Shown in pieces: positions 51,639-60,456 of a stretch of 64,000 bases of DNA. Origin of the DNA: an uncultured Lachnospiraceae bacterium. Its GTDB lineage: Bacteria; Bacillota; Clostridia; Lachnospirales; Lachnospiraceae. Position 1 is the first letter of the stretch, and every line of letters starts with the position of its first letter. Position numbers and translations under genes: made by a program. The notes beneath the pieces are model-generated. The model saw nothing but the letters and a program-made list of their open reading frames with translations. It searched no databases and was not told the origin of the DNA. The stretch is from contig CANSPM010000006.1 of NCBI GenBank assembly GCA_947648875.1, positions 1 through 64,000 on the forward strand, in the 5' to 3' direction.

Positions 51639-51791
51639 ATGATAGCTTTTTTCAATTCGTTTTTATCCTATCTGATGCTTATGGTGGTAATCGCAGCTGT
51701 GGCGGGGATAGCGATCTTTATTGGCATAACCATGCGCAGGAAAAAGAATTTGACGGAGACAGCGGAAACGGAACATGCGGGAGAAAAGTAA
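51639..51791 (+). CDS. 50-residue single-pass membrane peptide
   Basis: MIAFFNSFLSYLMLMVVIAAVAGIAIFIGITMRRKKNLTETAETEHAGEK: one membrane helix (about 8-30) followed by a basic then acidic tail. AGGAGG lies 10 nt before ATG 51639. Its frame is the one in the ORF track at 51537 but with a clear internal start. It overlaps the next gene by 17 nt, so translation is probably coupled. I do not know a function. Confidence 0.75.
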   Translation: MIAFFNSFLSYLMLMVVIAAVAGIAIFIGITMRRKKNLTETAETEHAGEK

Positions 51792-52488
51792 ACCGGATTT
51801 TACCACTCTGCTGTGGGATGTGGACGGGACTTTGCTGGATTTTGATTATTCCATGCGGGGAGCGCTGCGGAAATGTTTTTACACTGCCGGAAAACCCCTC
51901 ACGGAGGAGATGATCCGGAACTACAGCCAGATCAATGACAGCTACTGGAGGAGACTGGAGCGGGGAGAAGTGACCAGGGAGCAGCTTCTGACCGGTCGGT
52001 TTCGGGATTTTTTTGCCCTGGAGAAACTGGAAGGCATAGACCTGGAGGCTTTCCAGGAGGAGTTTGTATCTGGCCTGGGGCAGATCTACGCGTATAGGGA
52101 TGACTCGCTTACGTTGGTAAAATCCTTGCAGGGGCATTATAGACAGTATGTGGTCACCAACGGCGTGACGGGCGTTCAGGAGAGCAAATTGCGCCTTTCC
52201 GGTCTTGCGGAGGTCATGGACGGCGTGTTTATCTCTGAGATGATCGGTCATGCCAAACCCGGCAGAATTTTTTTTGAGTACTGCCTTGAGCGCCTGGAGG
52301 AGAAGGACCGGGGGCGGATACTGATTGTGGGGGATTCCATGACCAGTGATATTCTGGGCGGTATGCAGGCCGGGATACGGACCTGTTGGTATAATCCGAA
52401 AGGGCAATCCTGCGACTATCCCTACAGAGCCGATTATGAAATATTTGTCTTGCAGCAGCTTTATGAGGTATTGGGCATTTATGTATAG
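51775..52488 (+). CDS. HAD-superfamily phosphatase, YjjG-like nucleotidase
   Basis: Haloacid dehalogenase-type phosphatase, 237 residues. Motif I is LLWDVDGTLLDFD (nucleophile Asp), motif II VVTNGVT, motif III Lys in GHAKPGRIFF, and motif IV ILIVGDSMTSDILGG. The helical cap after motif I (YSMRGALRKCFYTAG...) and overall similarity suggest the YjjG group, which dephosphorylates non-canonical pyrimidine nucleotides. The reading frame overlaps the preceding small gene. A terminator follows at 52578. Confidence 0.88.
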   Translation: MREKSKPDFTTLLWDVDGTLLDFDYSMRGALRKCFYTAGKPLTEEMIRNYSQINDSYWRRLERGEVTREQLLTGRFRDFFALEKLEGIDLEAFQEEFVSGLGQIYAYRDDSLTLVKSLQGHYRQYVVTNGVTGVQESKLRLSGLAEVMDGVFISEMIGHAKPGRIFFEYCLERLEEKDRGRILIVGDSMTSDILGGMQAGIRTCWYNPKGQSCDYPYRADYEIFVLQQLYEVLGIYV

Positions 52489-52577
52489 CTCTGTCTGTCG
52501 GCGTCTCCTCTTTCTTTCGCCCTGCGGAGCGACAACAGATTCAGGGTAGTTCGTTCAAAGATGCGTGCCCGTATTCC

Positions 52578-52624
52578 AGCCTGACCAGGGATATAGAGAT
52601 ATATATCCGGCCAGGCTGCTTTTT
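52578..52624 (+). terminator. Long terminator after the HAD phosphatase gene
   Basis: AGCCTGACCAGGGATATA pairs imperfectly with TATATCCGGCCAGGCT around GAGATA, followed by GCTTTTT. The wider gap 52489-52698 has no gene. Confidence 0.75.
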
Positions 52625-52698
52625 CGGCATCACGAGAGGGATTCATTTTGCGGCGGCCGGTTTTGTCGTCTGCGCATACGAACAGGAGATAAAGATCT

Positions 52699-53745
52699 AT
52701 GGCCAGGGCATCAGGACAAAAATTAAAATTGCTGTATTTGGTTAAAATATTGATGGAGGATACGGACGAAGAGCATCCTATCAGCACACAGGAACTGATC
52801 AGCCGCCTGGAAAGCCTGGGGATACACAGCGAGCGCAAGAGTATCTATGACGATATTGCCTGCCTGCAGCAATTCGGCTATGATATCCTACAGATACAGA
52901 GCAGGCAGGGAGGCGGCTATTATATGGCGGGCAGGGAGTTTGAACTGGCGGAACTGAAACTTCTGGTGGATGCGGTTCAGTCTTCCCGCTTCATTACAAC
53001 CAGAAAGTCCCGGGAACTCATCGGCAAATTGGAAAAGCTGGCCAGTAGTCATGACGCGGGCAAACTCAGGCGCCAGGTTCATGTGGTGGGCCGTGTCAAG
53101 GCGGAGAATGAGAGAGTGTATTATTGTATTGATGCTCTGCACCGGGCGATTCAGGGCAACCGCCAGATCACTTTCCGGTACCTGGAATGGAATGAAAAGG
53201 GACAGCTGGAGCCCCGCAGACAGGGGCGCCTTTACAGGGTCAGCCCCTGGGAACTGATCTGGCGGGAGGAGAATTACTATCTGCTGGCCTGGGACGAGTC
53301 TGCGGCCATGATGAAACATTATCGGGTGGATAAGATGGACCAGGTGGAGGAAATGCCAAAGCGGCGGCAGGGAGACGAAGCCTATGCCGCGCTGGATCTG
53401 GCAGTGTACGCGGACAAGACGTTTGGCATGTTCGGAGGCCGGGAGGAGACAGTAGTGCTGGAATTGCTTCCGCGCCTGGCAGGGGTGGTGCTGGATCGCT
53501 TTGGAAGGGAGATATCTCTGCGCAGGGAGGGGGAAAACTGTCTGCGGGCCAGAGTCACTGTAGTAGTCAGCGAACAGTTTTACGGATGGCTGGCCGGACT
53601 GGGGCGCCAGATCCGAATCGTGAGTCCTTCGTGGGTCAGGGAAGAATATTGCGGCAGACTGCGGGATATTTTGGGACAGTATCTCCCGGAGGCGCAAATG
53701 CCGCTGAAAGAGGATTCCGGCGCGGAAATTGCGGGAAGTCAATAA
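52699..53745 (+). CDS. WYL-domain transcriptional regulator
   Basis: DNA-binding protein of 348 residues. The N-terminal winged HTH (ISTQELISRLESLGIHSERKSIYDDIACLQQFGYDI) is followed by a WYL domain (about 145-230: GNRQITFRYLEWNEKGQLEPRRQGRLYRVSPWELIWREENYYLLAWDESAAMMKHYRVDKM), which in other proteins senses small ligands or nucleic acid. The C-terminal extension is typical. RBS GGAGATAAAG precedes ATG 52699. Targets are unknown; no defence or CRISPR genes are nearby. Confidence 0.9.
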   Translation: MARASGQKLKLLYLVKILMEDTDEEHPISTQELISRLESLGIHSERKSIYDDIACLQQFGYDILQIQSRQGGGYYMAGREFELAELKLLVDAVQSSRFITTRKSRELIGKLEKLASSHDAGKLRRQVHVVGRVKAENERVYYCIDALHRAIQGNRQITFRYLEWNEKGQLEPRRQGRLYRVSPWELIWREENYYLLAWDESAAMMKHYRVDKMDQVEEMPKRRQGDEAYAALDLAVYADKTFGMFGGREETVVLELLPRLAGVVLDRFGREISLRREGENCLRARVTVVVSEQFYGWLAGLGRQIRIVSPSWVREEYCGRLRDILGQYLPEAQMPLKEDSGAEIAGSQ

Positions 53746-53810
53746 AAATCTGAAATAAAAAATGACAAATTTTACATTTCTTTTTCATGGAATATTCTAC
53801 AGATCATTCG

Positions 53811-53839
53811 TTGACTTTTGGCACATTTTTTTTTATACT
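53811..53839 (+). promoter_or_regulatory. Promoter of the nrdDG operon
   Basis: TTGACT (53811-53816) and TATACT (53834-53839), exactly 17 bp apart. Transcription would start near 53846, just before the first NrdR-like box. Confidence 0.82.
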
Positions 53840-53851
53840 AGAAGACAAGCA

Positions 53852-53905
53852 CTAAATATAGAAGTCAAAAAGTCAAATGCCTACTATATATAGTAGGCAT
53901 TTGAC
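53852..53905. promoter_or_regulatory. Two NrdR-like operator boxes, one inside a 34-bp perfect palindrome
   Basis: NrdR represses ribonucleotide reductase genes through paired boxes of consensus acaCwAtATaTwGtgt. Here CTAAATATAG (53852-53861) and CTATATATAG (53884-53893) both match the core, and their centres are 32 bp apart, three helical turns, the spacing known for NrdR pairs. The second box is the middle of a perfect 34-nt palindrome (53872-53905, halves GTCAAATGCCTACTATA and its complement), longer than NrdR needs. It lies in the transcribed leader of nrdD, so the RNA could also form a 17-bp hairpin. No nrdR gene is in the window. Confidence 0.78.
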
Positions 53906-53933
53906 GACGGCCACAGGAAAGGAATGGGGTAGC

Positions 53934-56123
53934 ATGAACAATTTGGCGGGACAGGAGAGCAGGAATGCGGAGGATTATGGCATTATCTATAAGCCGGAGC
54001 AGACGGTATATGTCATTAAGAAAGACGGCAGCAAAGAATCTTTTAATGTTCAGAAAGTGATTGATGCCGTGGGGAAAAGCGCGTACCGTGCCCTGACCAA
54101 GTTCACCGATGAGGAGAAGCGCCATATCTGCCAGTATGTGGTGGACAAGGTGGATGAACTGGGGCAGACACAGATCCCCATCCCCATTATGCACAATATT
54201 GTGGAGAGCGCGCTGGAGCAGGTCAAGCCTGTGGTGGCCAAGAGCTATCGGGATTACCGCAACTACAAGCAGGACTTTGTGCGCATGCTGGATGATGTGT
54301 ATAAAAAGAGCCAGTCCATTATGTATGTGGGGGACAAGGAGAATGCAAACACGGATTCCGCTCTGGTGTCCACCAAGAGAAGTCTGGTTTTCAACCAGTT
54401 GAACAAGGAATTATATCAGAAGTTCTTTATGACTACAGAGGAGATTCAGGCATGTCGGGACGGATATATCTATGTCCATGACATGTCCGCCCGCCGGGAT
54501 ACCATGAACTGCTGTCTATTTGATGTGGAAAACGTACTGCGGGGCGGTTTTGAGATGGGCAATGTGTGGTACAATGAGCCAAAGACTCTGGACGTGGCCT
54601 TTGACGTGATCGGAGATATTGTACTCAGTGCCGCCAGCCAGCAGTACGGTGGTTTTACTGTGCCCAGCGTGGATCTGATTCTGGAGCCCTATGCGGAGAA
54701 ATCTTATCGCAAATACCTGGACAAATACGCCCGTCTGGGGATTGACCCGGCCACCGCCGAAGCGGAGGCAAGCGCGGACGTGGAGCGGGAGTTTGAACAG
54801 GGCTTCCAGGGCTGGGAATATAAATTTAACACCGTGGGCAGCAGCCGGGGGGATTACCCTTTTATCACGGTGACGGCGGGCACGGGTACGGGCCGTTTTG
54901 CCAGACAGGCTACCATCACGATGCTGAATGTGCGCAGAAAAGGACAGGGCAAGGCGGAATGTAAGAAGCCGGTGTTGTTCCCCAAAATTGTGTTTCTTTT
55001 TGATGAAAATCTGCATGGCCCGGGCAAACCCCTGGAGGATGTGTTCGAGGCAGGGGTGCAGTGTTCCGCAAAGACTATGTATCCAGACTGGCTGAGTCTC
55101 ACCGGCAAGGGATATGTGGCCAGCATATACAAGCAGTATGGCAGGGTTATATCCCCCATGGGGTGCAGGGCGTTCTTATCTCCCTGGTATGAGAGAGGCG
55201 GCATACATCCTGCGGATGATGCCGATATCCCCGTATTTGTGGGGCGATTCAATATTGGGGCAATATCCCTGCACCTGCCTATGATTCTGGCCAAAGCCAG
55301 AAAGGAGAGTCGGGATTTCTATGAAGTGCTGGACTATTATCTGAACCTGATCCGGCAGCTGCATATCCGAACCTATGCCTATCTGGGAGAGATGCGCGCG
55401 TCGACCAATCCTCTGGCCTACTGCGAGGGCGGCTTTCTGGGGGGACATCTCAAGCTGACGGATAAGATCAAGCCTCTGCTGAAATCTGCCACGGCCAGCT
55501 TTGGGATCACGGCTCTGAACGAATTGCAGGAGTTGTACAATGGAAAGAGCCTGGTGGAGGATGGGGCCTTTGCGTTGGAAGTAATGGAATATATCAATGC
55601 CCAGGTGACGCGGTTCAAGGAGGAGGACGGCAATCTATATGCCATCTACGGTACGCCTGCGGAAAATCTCTGCGGTGTGCAGGTCAAGCAGTTCCGCAAG
55701 AAATACGGTATTGTGGAGGGTGTTTCGGACAGGGAGTATGTGAGCAACAGCTTTCACTGCCATGTGTCGGAAGAGATCACCCCCATTGAGAAGCAGGACA
55801 TGGAGGATCGTTTCTGGGATCTGTGCAACGGCGGCAAGATCCAGTATGTGAAATATCCCATTGATTATAATATCGACGCAATTAAGACCCTTATTTACCG
55901 CGCTATGGATATGGGTTTTTACGAGGGAGTAAATTTGTCTCTGGCCTACTGCGATGACTGCGGTCATCAGGAGTTGGAGATGGATGTGTGCCCCAAGTGC
56001 GGAAGCCGCAATCTGACCAAAATTGACCGTATGAACGGTTATCTGTCGTATTCGAGAGTACACGGGGATACCAGATTAAACGAGGCAAAGATGGCGGAGA
56101 TTGCGGAAAGGAAGTCCATGTAG
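53934..56123 (+). CDS. nrdD: Anaerobic (class III) ribonucleoside-triphosphate reductase
   Basis: Glycyl-radical enzyme that makes dNTPs without oxygen. An N-terminal ATP-cone (YVIKKDGSKESFNVQKVIDAVGKSAYRAL) is the allosteric site, followed by the catalytic barrel. Near the C-terminus is a Cys4 zinc site (CDDCGHQELEMDVCPKCGSRNLTK) and the radical-glycine region RMNGYLSYSRVHGD. The length of 729 residues is normal. I start at ATG 53934; the ORF track start lies inside the palindromic operator. It is followed after one base by its activase gene nrdG. Confidence 0.96.
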   Translation: MNNLAGQESRNAEDYGIIYKPEQTVYVIKKDGSKESFNVQKVIDAVGKSAYRALTKFTDEEKRHICQYVVDKVDELGQTQIPIPIMHNIVESALEQVKPVVAKSYRDYRNYKQDFVRMLDDVYKKSQSIMYVGDKENANTDSALVSTKRSLVFNQLNKELYQKFFMTTEEIQACRDGYIYVHDMSARRDTMNCCLFDVENVLRGGFEMGNVWYNEPKTLDVAFDVIGDIVLSAASQQYGGFTVPSVDLILEPYAEKSYRKYLDKYARLGIDPATAEAEASADVEREFEQGFQGWEYKFNTVGSSRGDYPFITVTAGTGTGRFARQATITMLNVRRKGQGKAECKKPVLFPKIVFLFDENLHGPGKPLEDVFEAGVQCSAKTMYPDWLSLTGKGYVASIYKQYGRVISPMGCRAFLSPWYERGGIHPADDADIPVFVGRFNIGAISLHLPMILAKARKESRDFYEVLDYYLNLIRQLHIRTYAYLGEMRASTNPLAYCEGGFLGGHLKLTDKIKPLLKSATASFGITALNELQELYNGKSLVEDGAFALEVMEYINAQVTRFKEEDGNLYAIYGTPAENLCGVQVKQFRKKYGIVEGVSDREYVSNSFHCHVSEEITPIEKQDMEDRFWDLCNGGKIQYVKYPIDYNIDAIKTLIYRAMDMGFYEGVNLSLAYCDDCGHQELEMDVCPKCGSRNLTKIDRMNGYLSYSRVHGDTRLNEAKMAEIAERKSM

Positions 56124-56124
56124 T

Positions 56125-56688
56125 ATGCGATATCATAATATAACAAAGGACGACATGCTCAATGGGGACGGTTTGCGTGTCGTGCTGTGGGTGGCGGGCT
56201 GTAATCACTGCTGTAGGGAGTGCCACAATCCGATTACCTGGAACCCGGACGGAGGTCTGCTTTTTGACGGGGAGGCAAAAGAGGAGATATTTGCGCAGCT
56301 GGAAAAAATGTATATTTCAGGGATCACTTTTTCCGGCGGAGATCCTTTGCATCCGGCTAACCGACGGGAGGTGCGTTCTCTGATGGAAGAGATCAGGGAA
56401 CGGTATCCGAAAAAGACCATATGGTTGTATACCGGCGATCTATGGGAGAACGTTCTGCATTATCCTCTGATGCAATATGTGGATGTGCTGGTGGACGGTG
56501 AATTTCAGGCGGAGAAGAAGGATGCCAAACTGCTCTGGAAAGGCAGTTCCAACCAGAGGGTGATTGATGTGCAGGCCTCCCTGAAACAGCCGGACCCGAC
56601 AGTGCCGGTTTTGCACTGCGGAGACTATGCGGGAGACACTTTGCAGAGCGGTGAGATTCCATTAGGGCCCCGATGTGATCAGAGATAG
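56125..56688 (+). CDS. nrdG: Anaerobic ribonucleotide reductase activating protein
   Basis: Radical SAM enzyme that creates the glycyl radical on NrdD. The CxxxCxxC cluster is in VAGCNHCCRECHNPITW, and the family GGDP motif is ITFSGGDPLHPANR. The length of 187 residues is normal. I start at ATG 56125, one base after the nrdD stop, so translation is coupled; the ORF track start overlaps nrdD. Confidence 0.96.
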   Translation: MRYHNITKDDMLNGDGLRVVLWVAGCNHCCRECHNPITWNPDGGLLFDGEAKEEIFAQLEKMYISGITFSGGDPLHPANRREVRSLMEEIRERYPKKTIWLYTGDLWENVLHYPLMQYVDVLVDGEFQAEKKDAKLLWKGSSNQRVIDVQASLKQPDPTVPVLHCGDYAGDTLQSGEIPLGPRCDQR

Positions 56689-56745
56689 ATATATGAGACG
56701 GAAATTTGGGGTAGCGGACGCACGGATCAGAGGAAATGAGGAAAA

Positions 56746-57261
56746 ATGAAGAGAATAGCCAGATTTCATAAGGTTAGTATGGAACAATTCGCAGTTGCGA
56801 TGAGGGAGGAATATCCGGAATACGCAGAAGAGGGGATCAGGGATGCCTATGAGGCCATCAGATTGCCCGGCCGTGCCACCAAGGGCAGCGCGGGGTATGA
56901 TTTTTATTCTCCTTTTGCTTTTTCACTGGCTCCCGGCGCTTCCGTTAAGGTGCCCACAGGCATAAGAGCAGAGATGGAGGAAGACTGGGTGCTTAAACTA
57001 TATCCCCGCAGTGGCCTTGGATGCAAGTACCGACTACAGTTGAATAACACAGTGGGGATTATTGACAGTGATTATTTTTACTCGGATAATGAAGGGCATA
57101 TTATGGCCAAAATCACCAATGATTCCCAGGAGGGCAAAACCGTGGAGATTCGTGCCGGAGAGGGTTTCATGCAGGGGATATTTCTGGAATATGGCATTAC
57201 CGTGGACGATGATGCCAGCGGAATCCGCAATGGGGGATTTGGGAGTACCACAAGACGGTGA
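56746..57261 (+). CDS. dut: dUTP diphosphatase
   Basis: Hydrolyses dUTP to dUMP, keeping uracil out of DNA and feeding dTMP synthesis. The trimeric dUTPase motifs are ATKGSAGYDFYSP (I), LYPRSGLGCKY (II), NTVGIIDSDYFYSDNEGHI (III, with the catalytic Asp), GEGFMQGIFLEYG (IV) and GGFGSTTRR (V). The N-terminal ~45 residues before motif I are longer than in minimal dUTPases, giving 171 residues. RBS AGGAAATGAGG precedes ATG 56746. The link with nrdDG is functional. Confidence 0.94.
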   Translation: MKRIARFHKVSMEQFAVAMREEYPEYAEEGIRDAYEAIRLPGRATKGSAGYDFYSPFAFSLAPGASVKVPTGIRAEMEEDWVLKLYPRSGLGCKYRLQLNNTVGIIDSDYFYSDNEGHIMAKITNDSQEGKTVEIRAGEGFMQGIFLEYGITVDDDASGIRNGGFGSTTRR

Positions 57262-57457
57262 GAAGATGACGGCCAATTCGGGTGGTGTCAGTTGACCGAA
57301 CTGAAATCAGAGTGCGGAAACGGCCCTCCGGCAAATCCTTGCAAGAGAGGATCTTGCGGCGCAGAGACGTTTTGTCGGAGACATTTTATCGGATGGCATA
57401 AACAATGATAAGTATAGCAAGAAGTATAAGTGCATCACTGAAAAACCAGTTTGTCAA

Positions 57458-57486
57458 TTTACAAAAACAATATTTTGTGGTAATAT
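57458..57486 (+). promoter_or_regulatory. Candidate mutS promoter
   Basis: TTTACA (57458-57463) and TAATAT (57481-57486), 17 bp apart, with TG before the -10 box. The gap 57262-57457 upstream shows no gene. Confidence 0.55.
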
Positions 57487-57490
57487 GAGG

Positions 57491-57520
57491 AACGGATACG
57501 TCTCGGGATGTATCCGTTTT
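57491..57520 (+). terminator. Leader hairpin upstream of mutS
   Basis: AACGGATAC (57491-57499) pairs perfectly with GTATCCGTT (57510-57518) followed by TTC. It lies just after the promoter, so it could attenuate mutS or be an insulator at the RNA 5' end. The T-run is short. Confidence 0.4.
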
Positions 57521-57573
57521 CTGATGTTCAGAAGGAACCAAAGAGGCCGTTCTGCGGCAGAAGTGAGGTACAT

Positions 57574-60249
57574 GTGAACGAGAATATAAAGGTAGAGGAT
57601 CTGACCCCCATGATGCAGCAGTATCTGGAGACCAAAAAGGAGTATCCGGACTGCATTTTGTTTTATCGGCTGGGTGACTTTTATGAAATGTTTTTTGAGG
57701 ACGCCCTGACGGCCTCCAGAGAACTGGAAATCACACTGACGGGAAAAAGCTGTGGCCTGGAGGAACGCGCACCCATGTGCGGCGTGCCCTATCACGCGGT
57801 GGAGAACTATTTAAGCAAGCTGGTGGCAAAGGGTTACAAGGTGGCCATCTGCGAACAGGTGGAAGATCCCAGACAGGCCCGGGGACTGGTAAAGCGGGAG
57901 GTGGTGCGGATCGTCACTCCGGGCACTAATCTGAATTTGCAGTCTCTGGAGGAGGGCAGAAATAATTACCTGATGTGTGTCACATTTACCCCGGCGGGTA
58001 TTGGCCTTACGGCGGCGGATGTAACCACCGGCGATTTCTATATGACGGAGGTGGAGGACCTGCGGCGGCTCATGGATGAGCTGATGAAATACGAACCATC
58101 GGAAATCATCTGTAACGACGCTTTTCTGGTCAGCGGCATGGAAATCGGGGACCTGCGTGGGCGATTACATATTGCGGTCAGCGCGGTGGACGCTCATTAT
58201 TTTGACGATCAGGTCTGTGTGCAGAGCATACTGCGGCATTTCAAGGTAAAAAGCCTGATTGGTCTGGGCCTGGAGGATTTTCCCATTGGAACCATCGCCG
58301 CCGGAGCGCTTCTGCATTATCTGTATGATACCCAGAAGACGGACCTGGGACACATCGCCCATATTCATTCTTATCTGACCAGCAGGTACATGCTGCTGGA
58401 CTCCTCCACCAGGCGTAATCTGGAACTGGCGGAAACCCTGCGGGAAAAGCAGAAGAGGGGGTCTCTTCTGTGGGTGCTGGACAAGACCAGGACAGCCATG
58501 GGCGCCCGGACTCTGCGCAACTGTCTGGAGCAGCCTCTGATCGAAAAAGCAGAGATGGAAAAACGTCTGGACGCCATTGAAGAGTTAAACCGGGACCCGG
58601 TGTCCAGGGACGAAATACGGGAATATTTAAGTCCCATCTATGACCTGGAGCGGCTGTTGGGTAAAGTCACTTACAAGACCGCCAATCCCCGGGATCTGCT
58701 GGCCTTTCGGGGCTCCCTGGAAATGTTGCCCCCAATCCGGAAAGTGCTGGCCGGATTCCGAAAGGAATTGCTGACAAATATCGCCAGAGATATGGACAGT
58801 CTGGAGGATTTGTATACCCTGATCGACAGCGCCATCAAGGAAGAGCCTCCCATTGCTGTCCGGGAGGGGGGCATCATCAAGGACGGTTACGACGAGACCA
58901 TCGACACGCTGCGCCGCGCCAAGCGGGACGGAAAGATGTGGCTGGCCCAGTTGGAGGAGCAGGACCGGGAGCGCACAGGCATCAAAAACCTGAAAATCAA
59001 GTACAACAAAGTATTCGGCTATTACTTTGAAGTGACCAACTCCTTTAAGGATATGGTGCCGGAGGACTATGTGCGCAAGCAGACCCTGGCCAACGCGGAG
59101 CGGTATACCACCCCCCGGCTGAAAGAACTGGAAGATACCATACTGAACGCGGAGGATAAGCTGTCAGCCCTGGAGTATGAAGTGTTCTGTAAGATCAGGG
59201 ATACCATTGCCGGAGAGATAGAGCGGATACAGCGCACCGCCAAGGCGGTGGCGGGGTTGGATGTATTCGCGTCCCTGTCCTATGTGGCGGAGAGGAATCA
59301 TTATGTGCGCCCGGCCTTGAATGAAAAGGGTATCATAGACATCCGGGACGGAAGGCATCCGGTGGTGGAACAGATGATTGATCACGAGATGTTTATTGCC
59401 AATGATACGCTGCTTGACAACGGACATCACTGCGTCTCCGTGATCACTGGGCCGAATATGGCGGGAAAATCCACTTATATGCGGCAGACGGCGCTGATCG
59501 TGCTCATGGCCCAGATGGGGTGCTTTGTACCCGCTAAGAGCGCCAATATCGGCATTGTGGACCGGATATTTACCCGGGTAGGCGCCTCGGACGATCTGGC
59601 CAGCGGGCAGTCCACTTTCATGGTGGAGATGAACGAGGTGGCCAATATCCTCAGAAATGCCACGGCGAACAGTCTGCTGATCCTGGATGAGATCGGCAGA
59701 GGCACTTCCACCTTTGACGGACTCAGCATTGCCTGGGCGGTCATTGAACATATCAGCAATAAAAAGCTCCTGGGGGCAAAGACTCTTTTTGCCACCCATT
59801 ACCACGAACTGACGGAACTGGAGGGCAAAATCAGCAATGTGAATAATTATTGTATCGCCGTAAAGGAGTGTGGGGATGACATTGTGTTCCTGCGCAAGAT
59901 CATCAAGGGCGGTGCGGACCGCAGTTACGGCATTCAGGTTGCAAAGCTGGCGGGCGTGCCGGATATGGTTATAGACCGGGCCAAGGAAATTGCGGAGCAG
60001 CTTTCGGACAATGATATCACCGAGAAGGTACAGAGTATTGCCATAGACCGCAAGGGGGAGGGAAAAGTCAGGAAAGCGCCCCGATATGACGAGGTGGATC
60101 TGGCCCAGATGTCCCTGTTTGACACGGTTTCCGACGAGGACGTGGTGAAGGAGTTGACGGAGATTGACATTACGGTGATGACGCCTCTGGATGCCATGAA
60201 CACCCTGTACAGACTCCAGAATAAGCTGAAAAACAGATACAGGGGCTAA
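57574..60249 (+). CDS. mutS: DNA mismatch repair protein MutS
   Basis: Recognises base mismatches and small loops and recruits MutL. The mismatch-reading motif is DFYEMFFEDA (Phe-x-Glu in FYE) near residue 34, with the ATPase domain around GPNMAGKSTYMRQTALIVLMAQMG (Walker A), DDLASGQSTFMVEMNEVANILRNAT and LILDEIGRGTSTFDGLSIAWAVIEH. C-terminal dimer and clamp region follow to residue 891, a normal length. I start at GTG 57574 because GAGGT is 4-5 nt upstream; the ORF track start adds 22 residues. It heads the mutS-mutL-miaA group. Confidence 0.97.
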   Translation: MNENIKVEDLTPMMQQYLETKKEYPDCILFYRLGDFYEMFFEDALTASRELEITLTGKSCGLEERAPMCGVPYHAVENYLSKLVAKGYKVAICEQVEDPRQARGLVKREVVRIVTPGTNLNLQSLEEGRNNYLMCVTFTPAGIGLTAADVTTGDFYMTEVEDLRRLMDELMKYEPSEIICNDAFLVSGMEIGDLRGRLHIAVSAVDAHYFDDQVCVQSILRHFKVKSLIGLGLEDFPIGTIAAGALLHYLYDTQKTDLGHIAHIHSYLTSRYMLLDSSTRRNLELAETLREKQKRGSLLWVLDKTRTAMGARTLRNCLEQPLIEKAEMEKRLDAIEELNRDPVSRDEIREYLSPIYDLERLLGKVTYKTANPRDLLAFRGSLEMLPPIRKVLAGFRKELLTNIARDMDSLEDLYTLIDSAIKEEPPIAVREGGIIKDGYDETIDTLRRAKRDGKMWLAQLEEQDRERTGIKNLKIKYNKVFGYYFEVTNSFKDMVPEDYVRKQTLANAERYTTPRLKELEDTILNAEDKLSALEYEVFCKIRDTIAGEIERIQRTAKAVAGLDVFASLSYVAERNHYVRPALNEKGIIDIRDGRHPVVEQMIDHEMFIANDTLLDNGHHCVSVITGPNMAGKSTYMRQTALIVLMAQMGCFVPAKSANIGIVDRIFTRVGASDDLASGQSTFMVEMNEVANILRNATANSLLILDEIGRGTSTFDGLSIAWAVIEHISNKKLLGAKTLFATHYHELTELEGKISNVNNYCIAVKECGDDIVFLRKIIKGGADRSYGIQVAKLAGVPDMVIDRAKEIAEQLSDNDITEKVQSIAIDRKGEGKVRKAPRYDEVDLAQMSLFDTVSDEDVVKELTEIDITVMTPLDAMNTLYRLQNKLKNRYRG

Positions 60250-60250
60250 T

Positions 60251-60435
60251 GGGACCATACCCTTTAGAGCTACCGCGCAGCGCCGAAGGGACTGTACCCT
60301 TTAGAGCGATCGCGCAGCGACGGTAAAGTCGCAAAGGCGCGCGAGAGCAAATTTCATGAAAGTATTAAGCATGAAATTTGTCTCTCCCAGGGCAGCGCCG
60401 AAGGGACTGTACCCTTTAGAGCGATCGCGCAGCGA
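60251..60435. repeat. Repeat cluster between mutS and mutL
   Basis: A 44-nt sequence (GCAGCGCCGAAGGGACTGTA...CGCGCAGCGA) is present at 60277-60320 and identically at 60392-60435, and a diverged partial copy (GGGACCATACCCTTTAGAGC) at 60251-60280. Each copy contains a small hairpin (AAGGG/CCCTT). Between the full copies is a larger hairpin: CAAATTTCATG (60348-60358) with CATGAAATTTG (60370-60380), extended by GAGAG/CTCTC. The whole 207-nt gap has no gene. It looks like a dispersed palindromic repeat family. Confidence 0.85.
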
Positions 60436-60456
60436 TTTAATTAGGAGGAAAAAGAG

